Notes under the pieces: generated by a model | Told to the model about the DNA's origin: nothing | What the model saw: the letters and a program-made list of their open reading frames with translations, nothing else | The model's database searches: none | Made by a program: the position numbers and the translations under genes | NCBI GenBank assembly: GCA_945881845.1 | Contig: CAMCVN010000001.1 | Span: forward strand, 62,001 to 126,000 | Source: Bifidobacterium breve | GTDB lineage: Bacteria; Actinomycetota; Thermoleophilia; Solirubrobacterales; Solirubrobacteraceae | Direction: 5' to 3' | DNA length: 64,000 bases | Shown: positions 26,804-35,242 of the stretch, in pieces | Layout of the letters: each line of letters begins with the position of its first letter | Numbering within the stretch: position 1 is the first letter of the stretch

Positions 26804-27175
26804 CTAGGCGGAGATAACGCGCTGAATCGCGACGAAGTTTTCGACCTTTGCCGAAGCGCCACGACCACTCTTAACGGGCAGTACGCGCCAGTGCATGATG
26901 AACGGACTACCGTCGGCGCGATAGTTGATCGTGCGGCCCTCGAAGGTCTTGCCGGCCTTCAAATCTTTGACGAGTTGCCGGATCGTGGCAGGGTCGGTAG
27001 CTGCGCCCTGGAGGAACTTCGGGTCCTTGCCGAGGACGTCCTTGGCCTTATAGCCGGTGAGCTTTTCAAATGCCTTGTTCACGTAGACGATCTCATTCTT
27101 ACCGCCAGCGCTTGTGATCATGACCGAGTCAAAACTCGCATCAGCTATCGCCTTGAGGCCAATTGTCATATCCAT
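26804..27175 (-). CDS. Stand-alone PAS domain protein, LOV-like without the photoactive cysteine
   Basis: A 123-residue single PAS domain with no output domain. It follows the LOV pattern (MITSAGGKNEIVYVNKAFEKLTGY, then GKDPKFLQGAATDPATIRQL), but the flavin-adduct cysteine of the NCRFLQ motif is replaced: DPKFLQ. Late strands read GSPFIMHWRVLPV and lack the paired Asn of flavin sites. It may bind another ligand, act by protein contacts, or hold flavin without photochemistry. ATG at 27175 has GGAAGAG at good distance. A palindrome lies 75 bases upstream. Confidence 0.85.
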   Translation of the reverse strand: MDMTIGLKAIADASFDSVMITSAGGKNEIVYVNKAFEKLTGYKAKDVLGKDPKFLQGAATDPATIRQLVKDLKAGKTFEGRTINYRADGSPFIMHWRVLPVKSGRGASAKVENFVAIQRVISA

Positions 27176-27249
27176 TATTTCTCTTCCGTTCTGCTTCGTT
27201 GGACGGGCTTAGTTGACACGTAACCAATCTCGATCGATTGGGCGCACCA

Positions 27250-27267
27250 GCCTTATACGGATAAGGC
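27250..27267. promoter_or_regulatory. Perfect 7-bp inverted repeat upstream of the PAS gene
   Basis: GCCTTAT - ACGG - ATAAGGC. It lies between the end of the ZIP-like gene (27319) and the PAS gene start (27175), both leftward. It could be an operator for the PAS gene. As a hairpin it has no following T run, so a terminator is less likely. Confidence 0.45.
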
Positions 27268-27318
27268 GAGCTGTCGGATTACTCTCTCGCGCGATCTCAG
27301 CCAGGCGGCTGGAGTTGA

Positions 27319-28098
27319 TCAGCCGCCAGAGATCCAGGTGATCGCGGCTGAGAAGACGAAGCCTGATGCAGCTAGGACGCCGGCCCAGCGCTGCACTCCG
27401 CGGATCGCTATCGGGACCATCTCGTTGATCACGACCACCAGCAGCGCGCCAGCGGCGATCGACTGGATTAGCGCGATCAATGCGTCGCTCTGGCCGTAGA
27501 GCAACTTGTAGCCAACGACGCCCGAGACGGCGCCGATGACGACGACGTAGCCGAACCGGATCAGAATCTTGGAGATCGAGTAGCCGCCAGCAAGCAGCGC
27601 CGCTGCCACGCCGATCGCCTCCGGCAGGCCAGCAATGAAGATCGAGCCGACGAGCGCCAGTGATACGCCGACCGATCCTAGATGGACGCTCAACCCGACC
27701 GCGACCGATTCCGGAACGCCGTCGATGATCATTCCAACGAAAAGGTTTCGCGCTTCGGTCGGGGTAGCGGCGGCGACTTCACCGTCCTCAGAACTGGCGG
27801 CCGCTTCCAGCGGTGCCTCGGGCTTCTCACGCGCGCCGCTGCGCTCTAGCAAAGTGATGATCAGGAAATAGCCGAGGCCACCAATGCCGATGCCCAGCGC
27901 AGTGGCGCCTCCCCCAGCCTCTGCATAAGCAACGGCCACTAGGTCGGTGCCGACGGCCGAAATCACGGCGCCGGCGCCAAATGCCATCAGCGAACCAACT
28001 ACCGCAGCTCGCGTGAGCGTGCGAAAACGCCAGACGAGCAGCGCCCCCACAACTAGTGCGACCTGGCCAATGGCCGCGAATACACCTGCTTCAAGCAT
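27319..28098 (-). CDS. ZIP-like membrane transporter lacking the usual histidine ligands
   Basis: A 259-residue protein with about eight hydrophobic helices and a charged cytoplasmic loop near residues 90-120. The two metal-site helices of the ZIP family are recognisable as DGVPESVAVG and AGLPEAIGVA, in which the histidines of HNxPEG and HExPEG are replaced by Asp and Ala while Pro-Glu remains. The C-terminal AAGALLVVVINEMVP also fits. Substrate may differ from zinc. ATG at 28098; no operon partner. Confidence 0.75.
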   Translation of the reverse strand: MLEAGVFAAIGQVALVVGALLVWRFRTLTRAAVVGSLMAFGAGAVISAVGTDLVAVAYAEAGGGATALGIGIGGLGYFLIITLLERSGAREKPEAPLEAAASSEDGEVAAATPTEARNLFVGMIIDGVPESVAVGLSVHLGSVGVSLALVGSIFIAGLPEAIGVAAALLAGGYSISKILIRFGYVVVIGAVSGVVGYKLLYGQSDALIALIQSIAAGALLVVVINEMVPIAIRGVQRWAGVLAASGFVFSAAITWISGG

Positions 28099-28143
28099 CG
28101 GCGCAGACTAGACGATCAGCGCAACGAGGCCTATTGCCCAGAC

Positions 28144-28965
28144 TCAGGGGGCGCTGAATGCGCCGGGGCGGTTGATCACGGTCAGGCTGAGAGTGGCCTT
28201 GGCCGAGACGCTATTCACGTCGACGAGCTGAACCGTGAGCGGAAAGACGCCGTTCTCAGGGAATGCAAGCGTGACTTGACCAACGCTCGTCGTGTGATCC
28301 CACCTGCCGTCACCGTTTAGGTCCCAGCGGTAGCTCTTAATCGCGCGCTTGGAAGTCGAGCTGTTCTTGGCCGTCAGCGTCACCGGTTCGGTGCGGTAGA
28401 CGGTGTCGCTGGGAGCCGACAGAACGGGTACCGGTGGGTTGAGTGCGGCGACGCGAATGAAGCCGGTGGCGCTCTTGACGAGGCGCAGACGGCGGCGGAC
28501 AGCGTCGCCTGTGTTGCCTTCGATCGTCGTCACTAGCCCATTCGGCTGAAGGCTTTCAACGATGCCGATGTGCTGCGGGAAGGCGATCAGGTCACCGGGC
28601 TGCGGAGCGGTGCGCCAAAGCCCCGTCTTGCGGCCCCAATCGCGCAGTCGCGAGACGAGACCGTCGCCGAGTCCGTCCCAGCCAATCGGGGAACCTGCCT
28701 GCTGCGTTACCCAAGAAGTGAAGTAGGCGCACCAGGCGGCGGGGTAGTAGCGCAGCGGCGCCTGAGTGGCGAGCCCGTACATCTTGATCCGCGTGCCCTT
28801 GTTGGAACCCATCGGCTTCTCGCGTACGCCCAGCGCCAGCTCTTGCTGGGCAATAGCAACGATCTTTTGAGCCGTCGTCTGACTGCTCTGTTGAGCCTGC
28901 GCTGGAGCGACTACGAGTGCGCCTGCGGCGAGCAGGACGCTGAGTGCTGTTACGAAACGAACCAC
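28144..28965 (-). CDS. Exported CHAP-domain hydrolase with PKD domain
   Basis: A 273-residue exported protein. Signal peptide at residues 1-24 (ALVVAPAQAQ cleavage region). A CHAP-type papain-fold domain (about 30-170) has the cysteine in AAWCAYFTSW and the histidine in FPQHIGIVESL, so peptidoglycan amidase or endopeptidase activity is likely. A PKD/Ig-like domain (about 180-265) carries SYRWDLNGDGRWD. GTG start at 28965. It may act in cell-wall remodelling. Neighbours give no further clue. Confidence 0.87.
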   Translation of the reverse strand: MVRFVTALSVLLAAGALVVAPAQAQQSSQTTAQKIVAIAQQELALGVREKPMGSNKGTRIKMYGLATQAPLRYYPAAWCAYFTSWVTQQAGSPIGWDGLGDGLVSRLRDWGRKTGLWRTAPQPGDLIAFPQHIGIVESLQPNGLVTTIEGNTGDAVRRRLRLVKSATGFIRVAALNPPVPVLSAPSDTVYRTEPVTLTAKNSSTSKRAIKSYRWDLNGDGRWDHTTSVGQVTLAFPENGVFPLTVQLVDVNSVSAKATLSLTVINRPGAFSAP

Positions 28966-29047
28966 AGCGTTGGCATTGTATTACCTCTCCCCGTGACTGG
29001 CGCAGGTAGCGTCCCAAGCCCATTCCCGACCACGGGTGTTGGTTTAT

Positions 29048-29063
29048 GTTAGGGTCTCCTAAC
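29048..29063. promoter_or_regulatory. Putative iron-regulator operator before FTR1 gene
   Basis: GTTAGG - GTCT - CCTAAC, perfect 6-bp arms, 31 bases before the ATG of the iron permease and overlapping a TATGTT that could be a -10 element. The half-sites resemble those of the DtxR/IdeR box (TTAGGTTAGSCTAACCTAA) but the spacing is shorter, so the regulator is uncertain. Confidence 0.5.
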
Positions 29064-29094
29064 TGATGACCGACCTTTCGACAGATGAGGGCTC

Positions 29095-29844
29095 ATGGGC
29101 GCGTTTCTGATCACATTGCGTGAGACCTTCGAAGCCAGCCTGATCATCGGGCTGATCCTCGCCTTCCTGAAGAAAACGGGCGCACTCGAGACGCACGGCC
29201 GCGCCGTCTGGCAAGGCGCAGCAGCGGCAGTGCTGGTGAGCGCGATCGCGGCCACGATCCTCTTCGCCACCGTTGGCAAACTCGAAGGAAGAGCAGAGAT
29301 TCTCTTTGAAGCGGTAGCAATGCTGACCGCGGCCGCAGTGCTTACTTGGATGGTCTTCTGGATGCGCCGTCAAGCCAAGACGATGGGCAGTGACCTTCGC
29401 AACGAGGTCACGACCGCGATTGCCGGTGGCGGAACACTGGCACTGGCGACAGTCGCGTTCGTTGCTGTTGTGCGTGAAGGATTCGAGACTGCGCTCTTCC
29501 TTTTCGTCTCTGTTGGCGAGAGCGGCGCGACGGCGACGATCATTGGCGGCATAATCGGATGCATCGTTGCGATCGCCCTTGGCGTTGCCTTCTATCGCGG
29601 CAGCCTCAAGCTTGACCTCCGCCGCTTCTTCCTCGTGACGGGACTACTGGTCTTGATTCTCGCCGCCTACCTGCTTTACGGCGGCTTGGCAGAGCTCGCA
29701 GAGCTGATCGATGTGAGCGTTGTCGAAGCGCTAGTCCCTGTGCTCACGCTCGCTTTCCTTGGTGGCGTCGGCTGGGCCTTCCTGCGCGACAACGCGAGCA
29801 TCACGAGCACAGCCCCTGCTCCTGCAACGCCGCCGCTCAGCTAA
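29095..29844 (+). CDS. FTR1-family high-affinity iron permease
   Basis: A 249-residue membrane permease for ferric iron. Seven or so helices are visible, and both REXXE iron-binding motifs are present: RETFEA near residue 9 and REGFET near residue 127. In fungi FTR1 works with a copper oxidase; in bacteria relatives are EfeU, working with EfeO and EfeB. Neither is adjacent here. ATG at 29095 is preceded by GAGGG, though very close. The 3' end overlaps the convergent aminopeptidase by eight bases. Confidence 0.92.
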   Translation: MGAFLITLRETFEASLIIGLILAFLKKTGALETHGRAVWQGAAAAVLVSAIAATILFATVGKLEGRAEILFEAVAMLTAAAVLTWMVFWMRRQAKTMGSDLRNEVTTAIAGGGTLALATVAFVAVVREGFETALFLFVSVGESGATATIIGGIIGCIVAIALGVAFYRGSLKLDLRRFFLVTGLLVLILAAYLLYGGLAELAELIDVSVVEALVPVLTLAFLGGVGWAFLRDNASITSTAPAPATPPLS

Positions 29845-30943
29845 CTAGCTGCCGCGCTTTCGGCAGGCCGTTTAGCACCTTGCTGCCATCGGCGGTCACA
29901 AGCAGCAGGTCTTCAATCCGCACGCCACACTCCCCGGCGACGTAGATCCCTGGCTCGACCGTGACGATCATCCCAGCCTCAAGCGGCGCGTCACCGTGGC
30001 GTGAGAGCCGCGGTGCCTCGTGCACATCGAGGCCAACGCCATGGCCGAGGCCGTGCCCAAAGTTCTCGCCGTAGCCACCTTCCTCAATGATCTTCCTCGC
30101 GACGAGGTCGACTTCGCGCCCGGTCGGCCCGGGCCTCACTGCCGCGGCTGCCGCGATCTGCGCTTCGAGTACAAGATCGTAGATCTGTGAGCGAACGTCG
30201 TTGACCTCACCGGTTAAGTAGGTGCGTGTGCAATCCGAGCAGTAGCCATCTAACTTCGCGCCCCAGTCGATCGTCACCATTTCGTCGGCCGCGATTGTCA
30301 CGTCGCGTGGCTCGGCGTGCGGCAGCGCGCCGTGCGCTCCGGCCGCGACGATCGGCGGGAAGCTCAGCTCCTGCGCGCCAAGCCGCCGCATCGCCGACTC
30401 AAGGATCAGCGCAACCTCAAGCTCGGTGCGCCCGACCAGCCCTCCGTCAAGCAGTTCGATCATCGCCGCATCGGCGAGCTCCGCGGCGGCACCGATCTTC
30501 TCGACCTCGGATGCGCTCTTGATTAGACGTAGAGTCTCGACGCTGCCGCTGAGCGGTTCGAAAGAGGCCCGCCCGTCGAACGCGGCTTGCAATGCGCCGA
30601 GCTGCGCAACCGTTAGGTGCCTGTCGTCGTAGCCAACGGCTCCGTAGCTATCGCCGCCGGTGTCAGGCACGGGGAAATGTTCGGCCAGTCCGGCGCCGAG
30701 CAGATCGTTGCTTGCGATCTCGATCTGCCAGGCCGACGGCGCCTGCGCGGCGACCTGTTCGCTATAGCGAAAATCGGTGAGCAGCACGGCAGGGTGGTGG
30801 CCAGGGTCGGCCGGGCAGAGCGCGACGCCGTTGCTGCCGGTGAAGCCAGTCAGCCAGCGCACGTTAAGCGGCGCCGAAACCAATAGCCAGTCGAGCCCCG
30901 CTTCGGCGACCTTCGCCGCCAGCCGCTCGATCCGTTCGGCCAC
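29837..30943 (-). CDS. pepQ: M24-family Xaa-Pro aminopeptidase
   Basis: A 368-residue cytoplasmic metallopeptidase removing residues next to proline. N-terminal creatinase-like domain (1-120, WLTGFTGSNG) and the pita-bread catalytic domain with dinuclear metal ligands in TIDWGAKLDGYCSDCTRT, GHGLGHGVGLDVHEAP, TVEPGIY and the final GVRIEDLL. GTG at 30943 shares its first base with the end of the aroQ stop. Following aroQ it may in other genomes precede efp; here it is the last gene of its block. The exact subtype (PepQ versus PepP) is not settled. Confidence 0.92.
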   Translation of the reverse strand: MAERIERLAAKVAEAGLDWLLVSAPLNVRWLTGFTGSNGVALCPADPGHHPAVLLTDFRYSEQVAAQAPSAWQIEIASNDLLGAGLAEHFPVPDTGGDSYGAVGYDDRHLTVAQLGALQAAFDGRASFEPLSGSVETLRLIKSASEVEKIGAAAELADAAMIELLDGGLVGRTELEVALILESAMRRLGAQELSFPPIVAAGAHGALPHAEPRDVTIAADEMVTIDWGAKLDGYCSDCTRTYLTGEVNDVRSQIYDLVLEAQIAAAAAVRPGPTGREVDLVARKIIEEGGYGENFGHGLGHGVGLDVHEAPRLSRHGDAPLEAGMIVTVEPGIYVAGECGVRIEDLLLVTADGSKVLNGLPKARQLVS

Positions 30944-31398
30944 TAGTTCGCCGCAGTAGCGAGGTGATCGCGCAGTGCTTCGAGCGCCGGCCGGTATCCG
31001 TCAACACCCTGGCCGCTGACAGTCGTCAAGCAGATGTCGCCGATCACCGAGGTGCGCCGAAATTCCTCACGATTCTGAATGTCGCTGAGGTGAACCTCGA
31101 CCGTTGGCAGCGCGGCGATTTCGAGCGCATCACGGATCGCGTACGAGTAGTGCGTCCAAGCCCCGGGGTTGATGATGATTCCGTCGGCGATGTCGTGGAC
31201 GCGGTGCAGATGCTCGACTAGGTCACCTTCGAAGTTGGTCTGGAAGAACTGCGCTGCCAGCTCCAGCTCGGAGGCGAACTCGCCGATTCGCTGGGTCAGT
31301 CGGTCGTAGTCAAGATCGCCGTAGATCGCCGGATCGCGGCGACCTAGCTGATCGAGATTGACGCCGTGAAGGACGGCGATGCGGTTATGAGCGAGCAC
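30943..31398 (-). CDS. aroQ: Type II 3-dehydroquinate dehydratase
   Basis: A 151-residue dodecameric enzyme dehydrating 3-dehydroquinate to 3-dehydroshikimate. Features: VLHGVNLDQLGRRDPAIYG (active-site Arg and Tyr), INPGAWTHYSYAIRDAL, EVHLSDIQNREEFR and SVIGDICLTTVSGQG. Family NLN is NLD here, a mild change. GTG start. Follows aroK-aroB by 33 bases. Confidence 0.95.
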   Translation of the reverse strand: MLAHNRIAVLHGVNLDQLGRRDPAIYGDLDYDRLTQRIGEFASELELAAQFFQTNFEGDLVEHLHRVHDIADGIIINPGAWTHYSYAIRDALEIAALPTVEVHLSDIQNREEFRRTSVIGDICLTTVSGQGVDGYRPALEALRDHLATAAN

Positions 31399-31431
31399 GC
31401 TTGCCAGTTTGCCACGTCGGGCGGGCGCCCG

Positions 31432-32967
31432 TCAGGCAGCCAGCTCTTCAACCGCAGCGCGGACCAGCTCCGGCTCGACCTGAACGCCATAGTGGACCTC
31501 GCCCGGAGCGCTGCAGCAGACAAACGGCACCGGGCCGCTAAGCCGCTTCTTGTCAAGCGATGTGGCTGCCAACACAGCATCAACATCGAGGCCGGGAAAG
31601 CTCGTTGGCAGCCCCGCGCCGTCAAGAATCAGTCGCACCTGCTCGCGCAGCTCAGGGGCTTCAGAGATCCGCAGCGCAGCGAGCAGGCCGAGCGAAATCG
31701 CCTCACCGTGGCGGAGCTCGGTGTAGCCGGTCGCCGATTCAATCGCGTGGCCGATTGTGTGACCAAGATTGAGTTTCTGGCGCGGGCCGCCATCACGCTG
31801 ATCGCTGGCAACAACACCAATCTTGATCCGCGCGCATTCGCGAATGATCCGCTCGTCAACAGGGTCCCCTTCGCTGACTCGCTCCCAGAGCAGGCCGCCG
31901 CCGATCAAAGCCGTCTTGACGACCTCGGCGTAGCCGGCCGCCAGCTCGTCGGGGGGCAGCGTCGAAAGGTTCGCCGGGTCGACGAGCACAGCCGCCGGCT
32001 GATGGTAGGCGCCGACGTAGTTCTTCGCCTGAGGAAGGTCAACGCCGGTCTTGCCACCGAACGCTGAGTCGACCTGCGCGACGAGAGTCGTTGGCACCTG
32101 AACGATCGGAATACCTCGCTGAAAGCTCGCTGCGCAGAAGCCCGCAAGGTCGCCAACGACCCCTCCGCCGACGGCGACGATGTGGTCAGCGCGGGTCGCC
32201 TGCTGCTGGACGAGCGCGTCCCAGACCGTCTCTGCGGTTGCCAGCGTCTTGTGGTCCTCGCCGGCCTCAATCTCGATTAGGCCAGCGATCTGCGGGACAT
32301 CGCCGGCGTACAGCTCGGCCACGTTGCTGTCGCTAATCACGAAGCGCCGTGATTGATCGGGCAGCGGCCAGGGCGCGTCACTGAGAGCGCCCTCGCCGAC
32401 CCACACCGGGTAGCCGCCGCCCGGGCCAGCGGCCCAGAGCAGGCGCAGCGAGCCGGCCGCTCCGTGGGCCATCGCGACGAGCGACGGGAGCGCCGCCTCG
32501 ATCACGTCGGCATCGCTGCTCGAGAGGTTTGCGTCACCGAGTTCGCGGTAGACGTACTCGCGCTCGCGGAAGAGGTATTCGAAGCCGGCCCGATCCTGGC
32601 CAAGGGGGCGATCACTGCCTTGGATCCGTTCCCAAGCTACGTCGAGATCAACGTCAAGGAGAACCGTTATGTGGTCCTGGAGCGCTTCGATCACGGCGGC
32701 AGAGCCGAGCGCACCGCCGCCCAGCGAGATCACCTGTGGCATGCCGGCCAGCAGCTCTAGAACAGCGGCTTCCTCGGCTTCGCGGAAAGCGGGCTCGCCG
32801 TGGGCCTCGAAGTGCTGAGCGGCCGTCAAGCCGCTGCTCTGCTCGATTATCTCGTCACTATCGCTGCACGGGATGCCGAGCAGCTCGGCGGCGAGCCGAG
32901 CGGCTGTCGTCTTGCCGGCCCCCATGAAGCCGATGAAGACAAGCGACCTGTTTAGCGCGGGGTCCAT
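31432..32967 (-). CDS. aroKB: Fused shikimate kinase/3-dehydroquinate synthase
   Basis: A 511-residue fusion of two shikimate-pathway enzymes. Residues 1-165 are AroK: P-loop GFMGAGKTTAA, DSDEIIE, shikimate-binding GGGALG and the lid SDRPLGQDR. Residues 180-511 are AroB: DHKTLATAETVWDAL, GGGVVGDLAGFCAA, PTTLVAQVDSAFGGKTGVD, with zinc ligands in EVVKTALIGG, LNLGHTIGHAIE and RHGEAISLGL. Both active sites look complete. ATG at 32967 overlaps the end of aroC. Confidence 0.96.
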   Translation of the reverse strand: MDPALNRSLVFIGFMGAGKTTAARLAAELLGIPCSDSDEIIEQSSGLTAAQHFEAHGEPAFREAEEAAVLELLAGMPQVISLGGGALGSAAVIEALQDHITVLLDVDLDVAWERIQGSDRPLGQDRAGFEYLFREREYVYRELGDANLSSSDADVIEAALPSLVAMAHGAAGSLRLLWAAGPGGGYPVWVGEGALSDAPWPLPDQSRRFVISDSNVAELYAGDVPQIAGLIEIEAGEDHKTLATAETVWDALVQQQATRADHIVAVGGGVVGDLAGFCAASFQRGIPIVQVPTTLVAQVDSAFGGKTGVDLPQAKNYVGAYHQPAAVLVDPANLSTLPPDELAAGYAEVVKTALIGGGLLWERVSEGDPVDERIIRECARIKIGVVASDQRDGGPRQKLNLGHTIGHAIESATGYTELRHGEAISLGLLAALRISEAPELREQVRLILDGAGLPTSFPGLDVDAVLAATSLDKKRLSGPVPFVCCSAPGEVHYGVQVEPELVRAAVEELAA

Positions 32968-34121
32968 GAGATCCGCTCGCAGTAGCTGGCGAGAGCGGCG
33001 CGCGCATCGTTGATGTGATCGCCGCCAAACTTCTCGCGGTAAGCATCGGCGAGAACGAAGGCGACCATCGCTTCGGCCACGACTCCGGCCGCGGGGACGG
33101 TGCAGGAGTCTGTTCGCTCGCGCAGTGCCTCGGCCGGTTCGCGCGTGCTGATGTCGACCGAACGGAGCGGCTTTGTCAACGTTGGCAGCGGCTTCATCGC
33201 TCCCTGAGCGATCAGCGGCTCGCCGGTCGTCATCCCGCCCTCGAGACCGCCGGAGCGGTTCGTTTCGCGGTAGTAGCCGCGCTCGTCGGAGTAAAAGATT
33301 TCGTCATGAGCCTGCGAGCCCGGCCGCGCCGGCAGGTCCCAGCCGTCACCGAGCGCTGCGCCCTTGACGGCCTGAATTGAGCAGATAGCGCCGGCGATCT
33401 GGCCATCGAGCCGCGTCTGCCAAGAGATGTGCGAGCCGACACCCGGGACGAGCCCGAAGACAACGACCTCAAAGGTGCCGCCGATCGACTCGTTCGCTTT
33501 GCGCTGAACGTTGATGTGGTCAACCATCTGCGCGCTGACTTCGGCGTCGAGACAGCGAACGGGATCGGCGTCAACGGCGTCGAAGTCGGCTACGACAAGC
33601 GGCTCGCTGCGATCTGGGGTTGCGACGGTGCCGATGCGGACGACGTGCGAGCGAACGGTCACTCCCATCGCCTCAAGGAACTGGCGGCAGAGCGCGCCGC
33701 CAGCTACGCGCGCGGCGGTCTCACGCGCGCTGGCACGCTCAAGGATGTCGCGAATATCTGTCGTGCCGTACTTCCATGCGCCGACTAGGTCTGCGTGGCC
33801 TGGGCGCGGGAGGTGCACCTCAGGCACATCGGCCTCAACTGGCCACGGGCTCATCCGCTCTTCCCAGTTCTCGAAATCTCGGTTGATCACTTGGAGCGCG
33901 ACCGGGCCGCCGAGCAGGCGCCCATGGCGAATTCCTGCCGTGACCTCGGCGCCGTCGGATTCAATCTTCATCCGGCCGCCACGCCCGTGGCCGAGCTGGC
34001 GACGGGCGAGATCGGCGTCGAGCGCAGCGCGATCGATCTCAAGCCCCGCTGGGAGGCCTTCGACGATGCATGTGAGGCCGGGACCGTGGGACTCTCCGGC
34101 GGTTGTTAGCGAAATCGACAT
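32952..34121 (-). CDS. aroC: Chorismate synthase
   Basis: FMN-dependent conversion of EPSP to chorismate, 389 residues. Motifs: TAGESHGPGLTCIVEGLPAG at the N-terminus, RRQLGHGRGGRMKIESD, ASARETAARVAGGAL and a late SGGLEGGMTTGEPL. ATG at 34121. First of the run aroC, aroK-aroB, aroQ; aroA (EPSP synthase) is not in this window, aroE is at 40103. Confidence 0.97.
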   Translation of the reverse strand: MSISLTTAGESHGPGLTCIVEGLPAGLEIDRAALDADLARRQLGHGRGGRMKIESDGAEVTAGIRHGRLLGGPVALQVINRDFENWEERMSPWPVEADVPEVHLPRPGHADLVGAWKYGTTDIRDILERASARETAARVAGGALCRQFLEAMGVTVRSHVVRIGTVATPDRSEPLVVADFDAVDADPVRCLDAEVSAQMVDHINVQRKANESIGGTFEVVVFGLVPGVGSHISWQTRLDGQIAGAICSIQAVKGAALGDGWDLPARPGSQAHDEIFYSDERGYYRETNRSGGLEGGMTTGEPLIAQGAMKPLPTLTKPLRSVDISTREPAEALRERTDSCTVPAAGVVAEAMVAFVLADAYREKFGGDHINDARAALASYCERISWTPR

Positions 34122-34167
34122 TCTGCAAGGCAGGCTAGCGAGCGAGAGACTTTCTCGACGGGCGAGT

Positions 34168-34794
34168 TCACCCGCTCAGCAGCAGCACCGCTAGCGAACC
34201 AGCGGCAAGAAACGGAGCCAGAGGGAGCGTCGCGGTACGCGCCTGCCCCCATCCGTGACGGGCCGCAATAGCCACGCCGGCTAGCGCGCCGCCAACGAGC
34301 GCAGCCCCGATCGCAGCAACGCTGGCGGCGCCCAGAGCAGCGCCGATCACGGCCACCAGCTTCACGTCACCGAGCCCGATGCCGCCGGGGCGCAGTAGCG
34401 CTGCGGCAAGAAAGAATGTGAACGCCGCGCAGGCGAAGATCAGCCGTTCGTTTGCAAAGCGGGGCTCCAATAGCGCCGTTACGAGCAGGACGACGGCGAG
34501 GCCGCCTCCGGTCAGCACGTTCGGAATCCGCCGCGTTTGAAGATCGGTAAGCGCCGCCGGCACGAGTATGCAGAGCAGCACAGTTGGAAGGACAAGGCCG
34601 CCGAGAGAACTCGAGGAGGCGGCAAGCGCGGCCGCCCAGCAGGCCACAACTACGGCGCATACGAGGCATCTTGAGCCGACGGCAGGACGGCCGCCGCTGA
34701 GCTTCGCCGCCCAGCGCTCAAGCGCCGCGCCGAGCACTGCGCCGAACATCGCGGCGAGCAGCGGCGAGAGGTAGAACATCAGCGCGCTCTTCAC
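34168..34794 (-). CDS. A24-family prepilin peptidase
   Basis: A 208-residue membrane aspartyl protease cleaving type IV prepilin-like leaders. Six or more helices. The two catalytic aspartates lie in TDLQTRRIPN (near residue 88) and GLGDVKLVAVIGAALG (near residue 141). A shortened N-terminal domain keeps only a CLVC pair, so the methyltransferase part may be missing. It lies 46 bases upstream of aroC; in actinobacteria such a pairing is common. No pilin genes in the window. Confidence 0.85.
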   Translation of the reverse strand: MKSALMFYLSPLLAAMFGAVLGAALERWAAKLSGGRPAVGSRCLVCAVVVACWAAALAASSSSLGGLVLPTVLLCILVPAALTDLQTRRIPNVLTGGGLAVVLLVTALLEPRFANERLIFACAAFTFFLAAALLRPGGIGLGDVKLVAVIGAALGAASVAAIGAALVGGALAGVAIAARHGWGQARTATLPLAPFLAAGSLAVLLLSG

Positions 34795-34846
34795 GGCTCA
34801 GATCATAAGTTGACGCTTCGGCCGCGAAAGCGGTCACAATTGGGCG

Positions 34847-35242
34847 ATGCGCGGCCGCGGACTACTAATTCTTCTAGCGACATCCGTCTTGCTGCTCAGC
34901 GGACTCTCGTCGCTGAGAACGAGCTCGGAGAAGAAGTCGACGAAGCAGACGACACCCACAACGACAACCTCGGTCTCACCGGCGACTAAGCCAGCCCCGA
35001 GCGGCGTGAGCGCAGTGATGCCCGCCGACCCGAAGGTGAAACTCGCGCCGGGCCAGCAATTGACACTCCAGATTCGCTCCGACAGCCCTGACATCGCCGC
35101 GATCAGCGAGCTTGGCCTAAAGGTCCCGGTCGGACCCGACGTGCCCGGCGAGATCGTGCTCATCGCCCCGAGCAGCGGAAGCTTCGACGTGACGCTTCAA
35201 GTCGCGAAGCGGAGCGTCGGCAAGATCGTCGTCAGCGACTAA
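34847..35242 (+). CDS. Anchored beta-domain protein, paralog of 25278-25703
   Basis: A 131-residue protein: N-terminal helix (residues 5-22), Thr/Lys/Pro-rich linker (about 28-55), then a beta domain of 75 residues (KVKLAPGQQLTLQIRSDSPD, SGSFDVTLQVAKRSVGK). The domain follows the same strand order as the protein at 25278 but has no histidine or cysteine, so metal binding is not expected. Likely extracytoplasmic. Divergent from the prepilin peptidase gene. Confidence 0.65.
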   Translation: MRGRGLLILLATSVLLLSGLSSLRTSSEKKSTKQTTPTTTTSVSPATKPAPSGVSAVMPADPKVKLAPGQQLTLQIRSDSPDIAAISELGLKVPVGPDVPGEIVLIAPSSGSFDVTLQVAKRSVGKIVVSD

